Positions 46,263 through 55,121 of a stretch of DNA of 59,948 bases are shown piece after piece. The notes beneath the pieces were generated by a model that was not told the DNA's origin, made no database searches, and saw only the letters and a program-made list of their open reading frames with translations. The DNA lies in the NCBI GenBank assembly GCA_937948705.1, contig CALECF010000037.1:1-59948 (forward strand). The letters run 5' to 3'. The translations under genes and the position numbers were made by a program. Source of the stretch: an uncultured Anaerosolibacter sp. (lineage in GTDB: Bacteria > Bacillota_A > Clostridia > Peptostreptococcales > Thermotaleaceae). The first letter of the stretch is position 1, and each line of letters opens with the position of its first letter.

Positions 46263-47411
46263 ATGAAAAAAGTTTCTATCGTAAGATGTGCTGATTATGA
46301 GTATGAAAAGGTAAAGGAAGCTATCGAACAAAGCTTAGATCACTTGGGTGGTATTGGGAAGTATGTCCTGCCAGGGGAAAAGGTATTGTTAAAGCTAAAC
46401 TTGTTGATGAAAAAAAAGCCTGAAGAGGCAGCTACAACACACCCCGGCTTTACGAAAGCATTGGCTGAGATTCTTATCAATCATGGCGCGGATGTAATTA
46501 TAGGAGACAGTCCTGGAGGCCCATTTAACGAAGGGGCTTTAAGAGGAGTTTACAAGGCTTGCGGCATGGAAGAAATCGCAAAGGATGTTGGGGCAACCCT
46601 TAATTACAATACAAAAGTAGTAGAGATAAAGAATGAAAAGGGCCTTTTATTGAAGAAGATCTCGGCCATTGAGGTGTTAAAGGAAGTTGATAAAGTTATA
46701 TCTGTATCTAAACTAAAAACCCATGGTATGATGATGTTCACGGGAGCAGTAAAAAATATGTTTGGTATTGTCGCTGGATTGGAAAAAGCAGAATATCATG
46801 TCCGGATGCCTAAAAATGTAGATTTCTCCAACGCCCTTGTAGATATCTGCTTGGCAGCTGAGCCGGTTTTATCCTTGATGGATGGAATTGTGGGTATGGA
46901 AGGCGCTGGACCTAGTGCAGGAGAACCTCGGAAAATTGGTGCAGTTATTGCATCTGAGAGTCCATATCATTTAGACGTGGTGGCTACAACGATGATTGGG
47001 TTAATACCTACAAGGGTACCGACCATCCAAAGATGCGTGGAGCGAGGGTTATGCTTAGGAAGCCTACAGGATATTGAATTGGTTGGGGATTCTATGGAAT
47101 CCTTCATGGTGAAGGATTTTGTAATTCCTGAAATTAGAGGATTAGATCTGTTGGAAGGAAAGTTGCCTAAGTTCCTTCGAGATATTTTAAATGAAGTCAT
47201 GCAGCCAAAGCCTATTTTTTTACATGACCAATGTGTAGGATGTAGTGATTGTGCTGAGAATTGCCCCCCTAGAGTCATTCAAATGATGGATGGGAAGCCA
47301 ACTGTCCAGCTAGATGAATGTATAAGATGTTTTTGCTGTCAAGAACTATGCCCAGTGAAAGCGGTAGAGATTCACCGTCCCCTGCTTATGAAATTATTGG
47401 CTAGGCTATAG
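46263..47411 (+). CDS. DUF362 protein with C-terminal 2x[4Fe-4S] ferredoxin domain
   Basis: A 382-aa protein. Residues about 1-295 are DUF362, with KLKTHGMMMFTGAVKNMFG as the family K-x-H...G-x-KN motif. The C-terminal part (about 318-372) has two ferredoxin motifs, CVGCSDCAENCP and CIRCFCCQELCP. The ATG at 46263 is preferred to the GTG at 46254. DUF362 proteins are common in anaerobes but their reaction is unknown; the clusters suggest electron transfer. A second DUF362 gene follows 66 bp later and a third lies at 55122. Confidence 0.88.
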   Translation: MKKVSIVRCADYEYEKVKEAIEQSLDHLGGIGKYVLPGEKVLLKLNLLMKKKPEEAATTHPGFTKALAEILINHGADVIIGDSPGGPFNEGALRGVYKACGMEEIAKDVGATLNYNTKVVEIKNEKGLLLKKISAIEVLKEVDKVISVSKLKTHGMMMFTGAVKNMFGIVAGLEKAEYHVRMPKNVDFSNALVDICLAAEPVLSLMDGIVGMEGAGPSAGEPRKIGAVIASESPYHLDVVATTMIGLIPTRVPTIQRCVERGLCLGSLQDIELVGDSMESFMVKDFVIPEIRGLDLLEGKLPKFLRDILNEVMQPKPIFLHDQCVGCSDCAENCPPRVIQMMDGKPTVQLDECIRCFCCQELCPVKAVEIHRPLLMKLLARL

Positions 47412-47477
47412 CAAGGGGAATACTTCTTACTTTTTTAAATCATACTATCAGTATTCTAATGGATATGAGGTGGCAGA

Positions 47478-48410
47478 ATGAGAAAAGAAAGAAGAGTAAA
47501 TGAGCCTATCGTTGCGTTAATGAAAGGTCAACATGAGGAGAGGTCCATTGTAGATGCTTTAGAGTTATTACCGATGGATCAAATCATTAAGGACGGGGAT
47601 GTGGTGGTAATTACGCCGAACTGGGTAAAGGCAAAACTACCATACACAGGGACAGTCGTAGGTCCCCATACCCTTCAAAGCCTGATTCAATATATTAAGA
47701 CAAAGAATCCCAAGAAGATTTACATTGCCACAGGATCTGGTGGTGATCCAACGCCAAAGGTAATGAAAACTGTTGGATACGATCGCATTATTCAGGAAGA
47801 AGCAGTGGAATTTGTAGATCTAAACTATGGACCCTATATGGAATTAGAACTAGAGAACAAGACGATACCATCTACAAAGATAAATAAATTATTGGAAGAG
47901 ATGGATGTATTGATTTCATTTACACAATTAAAGCATCATGAAGAGGCAACTATGAGTGCTGGTATAAAAAATATTGCTCTAAGTTGGCCGCCAGCAGAAA
48001 TACATGGGTTTCCGAAAAAGGATTTAGGGATTCATGAAGATCTCCACGGATTCATCGCTGCGATGACAAAGAAAATACCTATAGATCTGACCATCATCAG
48101 TGCGGACAAAGCAATGATTGGAACAGGCCCTTCTGATGGAAAAGCTGTAGATGCCCATGGACTCATTATTGCAGGGACAGATCCAGTAGCTACGGATACC
48201 ATAGGTGCAAGGCTATTAGGTTTCCTTCCTCAAGCGGTGCAGTACATATATACCTTATACAAGGAAGGTTTAGGTGTGGCACAGCCAGAGAAGATGATCT
48301 TACGAGGTATCCCCTTAAAAGAAGCAGAAGTGATTTTTAGCCAGGCAGCCTATGATCAAGATATTGTATTAGATAAAGATAAAATAAAGGATGTTCATGG
48401 CAATCGATAG
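47478..48410 (+). CDS. DUF362 protein without ferredoxin domain
   Basis: A 310-aa protein related to the upstream DUF362 gene but lacking the Cys motifs. The shared core is SFTQLKHHEEATMSAGIKNIAL (about 149-170), with DPVATDTIGARLLGF near the end matching the family's DxVAxD motif. The same strand and a short gap suggest it is co-transcribed with the gene before it, perhaps as a non-iron-sulphur partner. Function unknown. Confidence 0.82.
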   Translation: MRKERRVNEPIVALMKGQHEERSIVDALELLPMDQIIKDGDVVVITPNWVKAKLPYTGTVVGPHTLQSLIQYIKTKNPKKIYIATGSGGDPTPKVMKTVGYDRIIQEEAVEFVDLNYGPYMELELENKTIPSTKINKLLEEMDVLISFTQLKHHEEATMSAGIKNIALSWPPAEIHGFPKKDLGIHEDLHGFIAAMTKKIPIDLTIISADKAMIGTGPSDGKAVDAHGLIIAGTDPVATDTIGARLLGFLPQAVQYIYTLYKEGLGVAQPEKMILRGIPLKEAEVIFSQAAYDQDIVLDKDKIKDVHGNR

Positions 48411-48430
48411 CTATAGAACATAGGACATAC

Positions 48431-48521
48431 AATTTTCTACTTGAAATCATATAGAAAATTCCAACAACAATCGGCTGGATTTCATGGAAAAACTTCTTTT
48501 TATGCTTTTTTATGATATAAT
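48431..48521 (+). promoter_or_regulatory. Inverted repeat and -10 element before cheX
   Basis: A perfect 9-bp inverted repeat, AATTTTCTA (48431-48439) and TAGAAAATT (48452-48460), lies in the gap before cheX. TATAAT at 48516-48521 is a likely -10, but the -35 position reads CTTCTT and is weak. The repeat could be an operator or a poor terminator for the DUF362 gene, as no T-run follows. Confidence 0.4.
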
Positions 48522-48565
48522 GACAGAAATACTTTATGAACAAGTTGGTTGAGGAGGCGGACGAT

Positions 48566-49027
48566 GTGAAGGCGGAATATATCAATCCTTTTATTAGTGC
48601 CAGCAAAGATATTCTAATACAAATGGCAGGTATCCCAAGTGAAATGGGAAAGATTTATATGAAGGAGTCACCATTTGCATCTCAAAATGTTGCAATTATC
48701 ATTGGTTTAACGGGAACCCTAAAGGGCCAAGTACTCATTAATATGGGGGAACCTATGGCTCTAAAAATTGCCTCTAATATGATGGGTGGTATGCCAGTGG
48801 CTGCCTTGGATGAGATCGCTAGAAGTGCAATTTCAGAATTAGGTAATATGATTCTAGGAAATGCTGCAACTTTACTTTATAATCTAGGAGTGACCATGGA
48901 TATAACGCCGCCGACCTTATTGGTGGGAGAAAAAATTTCTCTGTCAACCAGCCAGATAAAAACCATATGCATACCCTTATTAACGGATATGGGTACCTTT
49001 GAAATTGACATTGCAGTAAAGGAGTAG
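48566..49027 (+). CDS. cheX: Chemotaxis phosphatase CheX-type protein
   Basis: A 153-aa protein of the CheC/CheX phosphatase family, which dephosphorylates CheY-P. The CheX start is KAEYINPFISASKDIL and the active helix is ALDEIARSAISELGNMILGNAA, holding the E...N pair needed for catalysis. The GTG at 48566 with GAGGAGG 8 bp upstream gives the normal length; the frame opens at 48536 without a ribosome site. No other chemotaxis gene is near. Confidence 0.87.
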   Translation: MKAEYINPFISASKDILIQMAGIPSEMGKIYMKESPFASQNVAIIIGLTGTLKGQVLINMGEPMALKIASNMMGGMPVAALDEIARSAISELGNMILGNAATLLYNLGVTMDITPPTLLVGEKISLSTSQIKTICIPLLTDMGTFEIDIAVKE

Positions 49028-49037
49028 AGAAAAAGAA

Positions 49038-49508
49038 ATGACTATTAATATTGTTTTGTTTGAACCTGAAATTCCGCCGAATACGGGAAATATAGCGAGA
49101 AGTTGTGCTGCTACTGGAAGTACGTTACATTTAATTAAACCACTGGGGTTTTCAATTGATGACAAACAGGTAAAGCGGGCAGGATTGGATTATTGGGATC
49201 TATTAGATCTTCATGTATATGAGAATTTAGATGAGCTTTTTGTAAAATATCCCCAAGGAAAATTTTATTTTGCCACCACAAAGGCTAAAAAATATTATCA
49301 TAATATCCGATTCCAGGAAGGGGATTTTCTTGTTTTTGGGAAAGAAACGGCCGGTCTTCCGCCTGAAGTACTAAATAATAACATGGAAACATGTATAAAG
49401 ATCCCTATGATACCTGTGGAAGGAGCCCGCTCTCTAAATCTTTCAAATTCGGTGAATATTATTTTATTTGAAGCATTAAGACAGCTTGGATTTGAGAGTT
49501 TTATATAA
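49038..49508 (+). CDS. trmL: tRNA (cytidine/uridine-34-2'-O)-methyltransferase
   Basis: SPOUT-class enzyme methylating the wobble ribose of tRNA-Leu. It has 156 aa with the signatures FEPEIPPNTGNIARSCAATG, KPLGF, RAGLDYWDLL, VFGKETAGLP and the knot motif ARSLNLSNSVNIILFEALRQ. It lies 10 bp after cheX, so the two are probably co-transcribed, and a terminator follows. Confidence 0.94.
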   Translation: MTINIVLFEPEIPPNTGNIARSCAATGSTLHLIKPLGFSIDDKQVKRAGLDYWDLLDLHVYENLDELFVKYPQGKFYFATTKAKKYYHNIRFQEGDFLVFGKETAGLPPEVLNNNMETCIKIPMIPVEGARSLNLSNSVNIILFEALRQLGFESFI

Positions 49509-49523
49509 AAAGTATGGATAATG

Positions 49524-49556
49524 GAAACCGTCATTGATAAGATGATGGTTTTTATA
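49524..49556 (+). terminator. Terminator after trmL
   Basis: An imperfect stem AAACCGTCAT / ATGATGGTTT with a 7-base loop and a T-rich tail. Confidence 0.7.
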
Positions 49557-49590
49557 TTTTCCACGCTCTCAAATCATTGGATTTGGAAAC

Positions 49591-49652
49591 ATAACACAAA
49601 TTTAAAAAAATTAACGATAAGTTAACAAATACACCGAGAAATAGTGTATGAT
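49591..49652 (+). promoter_or_regulatory. Pho-box-like repeats and promoter, first Na/phosphate transporter
   Basis: Four TTAACA-like hexamers follow each other about one helical turn apart: ATAACA (49591), TTTAAA (49601), TTAACG (49611) and TTAACA (49622). TATGAT (49647-49652) lies 19 bp after the last and would be the -10. PhoP of Bacillus binds TTAACA-type repeats spaced 11 bp apart upstream of phosphate-starvation genes. The gene behind is a phosphate transporter, and the second transporter has the same layout. PhoP control is inference. Confidence 0.55.
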
Positions 49653-49696
49653 ATACAAGGACAAGTTTACAGGATTTTAATTATTGGAGGGACAGC

Positions 49697-51325
49697 ATGA
49701 AGATCATTTTTGCATTACTCGGAGGGTTAGGTCTTTTTCTTTATGGCATGACGATTATGGGGGATGGGCTTGAAAAGGCTGCTGGAGACAAAATGAAAAG
49801 GATTATTGAAGTACTGACCAATAATCGGATCATTGCGGTGGTTGTAGGTGCCTTGGTAACCATGATTATTCAGAGCAGTAGCGCCACTACGGTTATGGTG
49901 GTAGGCTTTGTGAACGCGGGAATCATGACATTAACTCAAGCGACTGGAATTATTATGGGTGCCAATATAGGTACCACCGTTACAGCTCAGATTGCCTCTC
50001 TGGACCTTAATAAGATTGCACCTTTGGTTGTGGGGTTAGCCGTCGGTGTTTGGATGTTTTCAGAAAATAAAAGAACGAAAAACATTGCAGAGATTTTTAT
50101 AGGGTTTGGAATTTTGTTCATTGGTATGGACTATATGAAGCAGGCAGTGAAGCCTTTAAAGGAGTTTGAAGGATTTAAGACAATGATGCTAAGCTTTGGA
50201 AAGGGAACTTTTGTGGACTCGTTCCTAGCTGTTTTAACAGGTTTTGTGGTTACTGCCATTGTGCAAAGCAGTAGTGCTGCCACTGGCATCCTGATTGCCT
50301 TAGCTAGCGAAGGATTTTTGCCAATAGAGGCTTCTTTGCCCATCATTTTCGGTACCAATATTGGAACATGCGTTACGGCATTGCTATCTAGTATAGGTGC
50401 CAATCGTACTGCCAAGAGAGCTGCTTTTATCCACTTTATGTTCAATATCATTGGTACTCTTGTTTTTATGATATTCTTTAGAGGGCTTACAATTCATCTG
50501 GTGACAACCATATCACCGGATAGTGCTGCACGACAGTTGGCCAATGCCCATACTTTCTTTAATATTGCAAATACACTATTGCTATTACCTTTTGCACCTC
50601 TATTGGTGAAGTTGGCAAATACAATTATACCTGTAAAGGATTATGAGATAGAAGAAGTCACTGGCATCAAACATCTAGACGATCGTATCCTTGAAACTCC
50701 TTCCATTGCCATTGTACAGGTTGTGAAGGAGACATTGAATATGGGGCAATTAGCCCTAGAGAATTACAAGAAATCCATAGATGCTTTTATAGAAAAAAAT
50801 GAGAAATATGTTCATGATGTATTTAAGAAGGAAAAAGTAATCAATCAAATGGAACATGAGATTGCGGCCTATTTAGTGAAATTATCCAATACCGCCTTAT
50901 CAGCCGAACAGCATGATGTTGTAAATGGATTATTCAGTACAATCAACGATATCGAACGAGTAGGAGATCACAGTGATAATTTAGCGGAGCTGTCCCTTTA
51001 TACCATAGAACACGATCTCTGCTTTTCAGATACTGGAATGGCGGAGTTAGATGAAATTCATAGCAAGGTTGTGGAAGCATATGAACAATCACTTGTTGCA
51101 TTGAAGACTGGGGATTTACGGGCTGCGAATAAGGTTATACAAATAGAAGGAGAAGTAGATGCCCTGGAAAAGAGTTTAAGGGCCAATCATATTCAGCGTT
51201 TGAATAAGCAACAGTGTTCGCCTGAGTCTGGTGTAATTTTTCTAGATATGTTGAGCAATCTAGAAAGAATAGCGGATCATGCATCCAATATCGCCATGGC
51301 TGTCATAGATAGAAATCAAAAATAA
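49697..51325 (+). CDS. Na/Pi cotransporter family protein (first copy)
   Basis: A 542-aa membrane protein of the NptA/YjbB family. It has an N-terminal LLGGLGLFLYGMTIMGDGLEKAAG and two inverted repeat signatures with QSSSA: IIQSSSATTVMVVGFVNAGI (about 54) and IVQSSSAATGILIALAS (about 191), typical of type II Na/phosphate symport. Residues about 335-542 form a PhoU-like helical domain (INDIERVGDHSDNLAEL). Closely similar to the next gene, so the pair arose by tandem duplication. Likely takes up (or, for YjbB, exports) phosphate. Confidence 0.88.
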   Translation: MKIIFALLGGLGLFLYGMTIMGDGLEKAAGDKMKRIIEVLTNNRIIAVVVGALVTMIIQSSSATTVMVVGFVNAGIMTLTQATGIIMGANIGTTVTAQIASLDLNKIAPLVVGLAVGVWMFSENKRTKNIAEIFIGFGILFIGMDYMKQAVKPLKEFEGFKTMMLSFGKGTFVDSFLAVLTGFVVTAIVQSSSAATGILIALASEGFLPIEASLPIIFGTNIGTCVTALLSSIGANRTAKRAAFIHFMFNIIGTLVFMIFFRGLTIHLVTTISPDSAARQLANAHTFFNIANTLLLLPFAPLLVKLANTIIPVKDYEIEEVTGIKHLDDRILETPSIAIVQVVKETLNMGQLALENYKKSIDAFIEKNEKYVHDVFKKEKVINQMEHEIAAYLVKLSNTALSAEQHDVVNGLFSTINDIERVGDHSDNLAELSLYTIEHDLCFSDTGMAELDEIHSKVVEAYEQSLVALKTGDLRAANKVIQIEGEVDALEKSLRANHIQRLNKQQCSPESGVIFLDMLSNLERIADHASNIAMAVIDRNQK

Positions 51326-51327
51326 TG

Positions 51328-51360
51328 AAAGGGAGATGCCTTGATGGTATCTCCCTTTAC
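51328..51360 (+). terminator. Terminator after the first Na/Pi gene
   Basis: Stem AAAGGGAGATGCC / GGTATCTCCCTTT with a short loop; the T-tail is short. It would keep the two transporter genes as separate units. Confidence 0.7.
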
Positions 51361-51366
51361 ACTCGG

Positions 51367-51438
51367 TTAACAAATTTAAGTCTATGTTAAAAGATTTAAC
51401 ATAGACTTAACAAAAGGCAGGAAAAAATGTCGTATGAT
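51367..51438 (+). promoter_or_regulatory. Pho-box-like repeats, palindrome and promoter, second Na/phosphate transporter
   Basis: TTAACA-like hexamers occur at 51367, 51387 (TTAAAA), 51396 and 51407; the last two are perfect and 11 bp apart. TATGAT (51433-51438) lies 20 bp after the last, nearly the same geometry as upstream of the first copy. The region also contains a perfect 16-bp inverted repeat (51376-51391 and 51395-51410, three-base loop), which partly overlaps the hexamers. It may be a PhoP site, a second operator or both. Confidence 0.55.
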
Positions 51439-51543
51439 AGACGAGGTAGTGATTGAATGTGGAAGGTGCATCTTTAAGCATGCATTCAATATGTTGTAGG
51501 CAAACTATTTTAAACTTGAATGACAATCATGGGAGGATGAAAA

Positions 51544-53175
51544 ATGAGTATCGCATTTGGACTTATTGGGGGATTGGGTTTATTCTTATATGGAATGCGT
51601 ATTATGGGAGACGGCCTTGAAAAAGCAGCTGGAGAAAGGCTCAAAAGATTGATAGAAATATTGACGAATAACAGAGTAATGGGTGTTTTGGTCGGTACTG
51701 CAGTTACAGCCGTGATTCAAAGCAGCAGTGCTACAACGGTTATGGTGGTGGGTTTTGTAAACGCAGGAATCATGAAGCTGACCCAAGCGGTAGGGGTCAT
51801 TATGGGTGCCAACATTGGTACCACAGTTACTGCCCAATTGGTATCTTTCAAGTTAACAGACTATGCACCGGTAGCCGTGGGAATTGGGGTTGCTATCTGG
51901 TTATTTACATCTAATAAAAGAACAAAAAATATCTCGGAAATATTAATTGGATTCGGTATACTATTTATAGGGATGGAAACCATGTCTGATGCCATGAAGC
52001 CACTTCGCGAATTTGAAGGCTTCAGAACATTGTTGGCTAGTTTTGGAGGTGGGTCTCTTACGGATACTCTCCTAGGTATTTTGGCGGGCTTTGGAATAAC
52101 AGCTATTTTACAGAGTAGTAGTGCATCTATCGGTATTTTGATTGCATTGGCCAGTCAAGGTTTACTTCCCATTGAGGCAGCATTGCCAATCTTGTTTGGC
52201 GATAACATTGGAACTTGTGTAACGGCCATGTTATCCAGTATAGGGGCCAGTAAAACTGCTAAAAGAGCTGCATTCATACATTTTTCCTTTAATGTAATTG
52301 GAACTATTATTTTCGTGTTTTTATTACAAGGGCCTGTGTTGCATCTCGTTAGAACATTGACACCAGGTGATGCTGCGAGGCAGATTGCAAATGCCCATAC
52401 GATGTTTAATATAGGAAATATGTTCATACAATTGCCTTTTGCAGGGGTCTTAGTATACATTGCAAAGAAAGCTATACCAGAAACAGAAGATGAACAAGAT
52501 CAGATCATGGGTGTGAAATATCTGGATGATCGTATTCTAGAAACGCCATCCATCGCGTTGGGTCAGACAATCAAAGAAGTTCTTCATATGGGGAATTTGG
52601 CTTTAGATTCCTTTCGAAAATCTATGGACGCTTTTTTCAATGCGGATGAAAAGATGGCCCATGAAGTATTTACCCTTGAGAGGGTTGTGAACAATTTAGA
52701 ACGAGAAATTGCTTCATATCTTGTAAAGTTATCCAATACGGCGCTATCAGGGGAACAGCATGAGATGGTGGATGGGTTATTTAATACCATCAACGATATT
52801 GAGCGGGTAGGCGATCACGCGGATAACCTAGCTGAATTGGCAATTTATCGAGTAGAAAATAAATTGGACTTTAGTGAAGGTGCTTTACAGGAATTGAGAC
52901 TGATGAATGACCGTGTCATAAAATCCTATGAACAAGCCATTCTTTCATTAAAAACAGGGGATACCAATATTGCTAAGCGGGTCATTGAGCGTGAAGGTGA
53001 GATAGACCATATGGAGAAGTCACTAAGGGCCAGTCATATAGCCCGTTTAAATAAGCAACAATGCTCCCCAGGTGCAGGGGTAATATTCTTAGATGTGATT
53101 AGTAATCTAGAGAGAATCGGAGATCATGCGAAAAAAATTGCTTTTGCTGTAATTGATGCCACACAAAAATCATAA
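51544..53175 (+). CDS. Na/Pi cotransporter family protein (second copy)
   Basis: A 543-aa paralogue of the gene at 49697, with the same order of parts: GGLGLFLYGMRIMGDGLEKAAG, the two QSSSA repeats (VIQSSSATTVMVVGFVNAGI and ILQSSSASIGILIALAS) and a C-terminal PhoU-like domain with INDIERVGDHADNLAEL. GGGAGG lies 6 bp before the ATG. Large stretches are identical or conservatively changed, pointing to a fairly recent duplication; differing substrate affinity is possible. Confidence 0.88.
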   Translation: MSIAFGLIGGLGLFLYGMRIMGDGLEKAAGERLKRLIEILTNNRVMGVLVGTAVTAVIQSSSATTVMVVGFVNAGIMKLTQAVGVIMGANIGTTVTAQLVSFKLTDYAPVAVGIGVAIWLFTSNKRTKNISEILIGFGILFIGMETMSDAMKPLREFEGFRTLLASFGGGSLTDTLLGILAGFGITAILQSSSASIGILIALASQGLLPIEAALPILFGDNIGTCVTAMLSSIGASKTAKRAAFIHFSFNVIGTIIFVFLLQGPVLHLVRTLTPGDAARQIANAHTMFNIGNMFIQLPFAGVLVYIAKKAIPETEDEQDQIMGVKYLDDRILETPSIALGQTIKEVLHMGNLALDSFRKSMDAFFNADEKMAHEVFTLERVVNNLEREIASYLVKLSNTALSGEQHEMVDGLFNTINDIERVGDHADNLAELAIYRVENKLDFSEGALQELRLMNDRVIKSYEQAILSLKTGDTNIAKRVIEREGEIDHMEKSLRASHIARLNKQQCSPGAGVIFLDVISNLERIGDHAKKIAFAVIDATQKS

Positions 53176-53232
53176 TGCATTAAAATAAAATAAGATGCTG
53201 CCTTTGTAGCATCTTATTTTATTTTAATGCAT
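53175..53232 (+). terminator. Very long terminator hairpin after the second Na/Pi gene
   Basis: A perfect 25-bp hairpin has arms 53175-53199 and 53208-53232 and an 8-base loop. It starts at the last base of the stop codon. The 3' arm contains T-rich stretches (TTATTTTATTTTAAT) that can serve as the U-tract. Confidence 0.75.
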
Positions 53233-53329
53233 ACATAAGAGGGAAAATATGGTTGTAAATTCATATTTTTGGTAATACAATAGTATGTAGGGCAAATATA
53301 GAACAAACTGAAAACTGAGGTGAACCGTA

Positions 53330-54181
53330 ATGATTAGAGTTGTAACGGACAGTGTGTCTGATATTCCAAAGGAATTAATAACTGAATTGGAAATCCAAGT
53401 ACTACCTCTAACTGTAAACTTTGAAAATAGATCCTATAGAGATGGCATCGATTTATCTGCTGAAGAGTTTTTTGAACGAATGGCTGAAAGTGCCAAGTTG
53501 CCGACAACTTCCCAGGTGGCACCAGGAGAATTCTTTCATGTTTTCAATGAGATCACGGGCAATGGAGATGAAGTCGTTGCTATATTGATGTCCTCAAAGT
53601 TGAGTGGTACATATAATTCTGCTGTGACGGCGAAAAACATGCTGGAAGATGCTAAAATTGATATTATTGACTCCCAAGGGGTTACGTTAGGTTATGGACT
53701 CCTTGTCATTGAAGGGGCTAGGATGGCAAAAAACGGTTATACTAGGAGAGAAATAATCGATCGCATTACATACATGAAAGAAAAGATGGAGTATAAATTT
53801 GTGGTAGATACCCTTGAAAATCTGCATAAGGGCGGTCGGCTTAATGGTGCTGAAGCTTTTATGGGAAAGTTATTGAATATTAAACCTATATTGACCATGA
53901 AGGATGGGAGGCTTGTTCCTGAGGACAAGGTAAGAGGAAGAAAAAAGGCAATGAAATGGCTGATCGATTGGTTGAAGGATCACCAAATTGATTTATCCAA
54001 CCAGACCATTGGTGTCAATCATTCAAATGATGAAGGGTATGCCCTGGAACTTATAGATTTAATTCGTGAAAACTTTAATGTAAAGGAGATCATCTTATCT
54101 AAAACCGGCTGTGTAGTCAGTACCCATGCAGGGCAGGGAGCTGTGGCCATGTATTTTTTAAATGAATATTTGAAGGAATAG
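53330..54181 (+). CDS. DegV family fatty-acid-binding protein (first copy)
   Basis: A 283-aa DegV protein. Members bind fatty acids (FakB) and present them to the FakA kinase. Seen are the start IRVVTDSVSDIPKELI, YRDGIDLSAEEFFERM, TSQVAPGEF, the fatty-acid carboxyl-binding SSKLSGTYNSA and the KPILTMKDG segment, with a final THAGQGAVAMYF. GAGGTG lies before the ATG. A second DegV gene follows 43 bp later. No fakA is nearby. Confidence 0.9.
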   Translation: MIRVVTDSVSDIPKELITELEIQVLPLTVNFENRSYRDGIDLSAEEFFERMAESAKLPTTSQVAPGEFFHVFNEITGNGDEVVAILMSSKLSGTYNSAVTAKNMLEDAKIDIIDSQGVTLGYGLLVIEGARMAKNGYTRREIIDRITYMKEKMEYKFVVDTLENLHKGGRLNGAEAFMGKLLNIKPILTMKDGRLVPEDKVRGRKKAMKWLIDWLKDHQIDLSNQTIGVNHSNDEGYALELIDLIRENFNVKEIILSKTGCVVSTHAGQGAVAMYFLNEYLKE

Positions 54182-54224
54182 TAAAAATCAGCATATTGAT
54201 GGATGCTTAAAGGGAGGAATATGA

Positions 54225-55070
54225 GTGAAGCCTATTAAAATAATCGGAGACAGTCTTTCAGACGTTCCCAAAGATATGGTCGTCAAATATAATATTTCCA
54301 TACTTCCGTTGACGATTCGATTCGGTGATGAAGAATACAAGGACGGGATCGATTTAAATCCGACTCAATTTTTCGAGAAGCTTAAGATTTCTAGCCAGCC
54401 ACCTAGTACATCCCAGGTACCACCCCATGATTTTTTAGTAGGTATAGAGCATGCTCTGGATAATGGGTATGAAGTGATCGTGATCAATGGTTCTTCAGGA
54501 GTGAGCGGAACCCATCAATCGGCTTTGATGGCTAAGAGGCAATTGAATTCAGACCAGATTACTGTAGTAGATACCCAAGCCCTCTCTTATGCCTGTGGGA
54601 TGATTGTCGTTGAGGCAGCGAGGATGGCCCAAGCTGGTAAAACCAGAGAGGAAATACTAGCAAGGATTGAGGATATGAAGGGTCGGGCAGATCACTTATT
54701 TTCCGTAGAAACCTTGGAATATCTAAAAAAAGGTGGTAGATTAAGCTCTACAAAAGCGACTATTGGAACGATTCTAAATGTAAAGCCAATTCTAACCATT
54801 GCAGATGGTAAGGTGGAAAACCTAGATAAAGTAAGGGGAAGCAAGAAGATTATTCCTAGAATGATTGAATTGGCAAAGGAGAGAGGCATACAAAAAGGCT
54901 GTGAAATCATAGGACTCGCCCATGGGAATAATATAGAGGGCTTGGAAATATTAAGAGAAGAGGTCCTGCGAGAGTTTGAGCCCAAAGAGCTTGTAATGAC
55001 GAACATTGGCTGTACCATTGGAACTCATACGGGGCCAGGTATACTGGCTTTACTATACTTAAAAGGATAG
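54225..55070 (+). CDS. DegV family fatty-acid-binding protein (second copy)
   Basis: A 281-aa DegV paralogue: KIIGDSLSDVPKDMVV, YKDGIDLNPTQFFEKL, TSQVPPHDF, SSGVSGTHQSA and THTGPGILALLYL. The start is GTG, 7 bp after GGGAGG; the nearby ATG at 54221 is in another frame and stops after five codons. Likely co-transcribed with the first copy. Two FakB-like proteins with different fatty-acid preference are known in other Firmicutes, so this pair may divide saturated and unsaturated acids; this is inference. Confidence 0.9.
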   Translation: MKPIKIIGDSLSDVPKDMVVKYNISILPLTIRFGDEEYKDGIDLNPTQFFEKLKISSQPPSTSQVPPHDFLVGIEHALDNGYEVIVINGSSGVSGTHQSALMAKRQLNSDQITVVDTQALSYACGMIVVEAARMAQAGKTREEILARIEDMKGRADHLFSVETLEYLKKGGRLSSTKATIGTILNVKPILTIADGKVENLDKVRGSKKIIPRMIELAKERGIQKGCEIIGLAHGNNIEGLEILREEVLREFEPKELVMTNIGCTIGTHTGPGILALLYLKG

Positions 55071-55121
55071 GATGATAAATAAGCAGGTAGTCTATACTGT
55101 ATAAATGGAGAGTGGTTAGTG

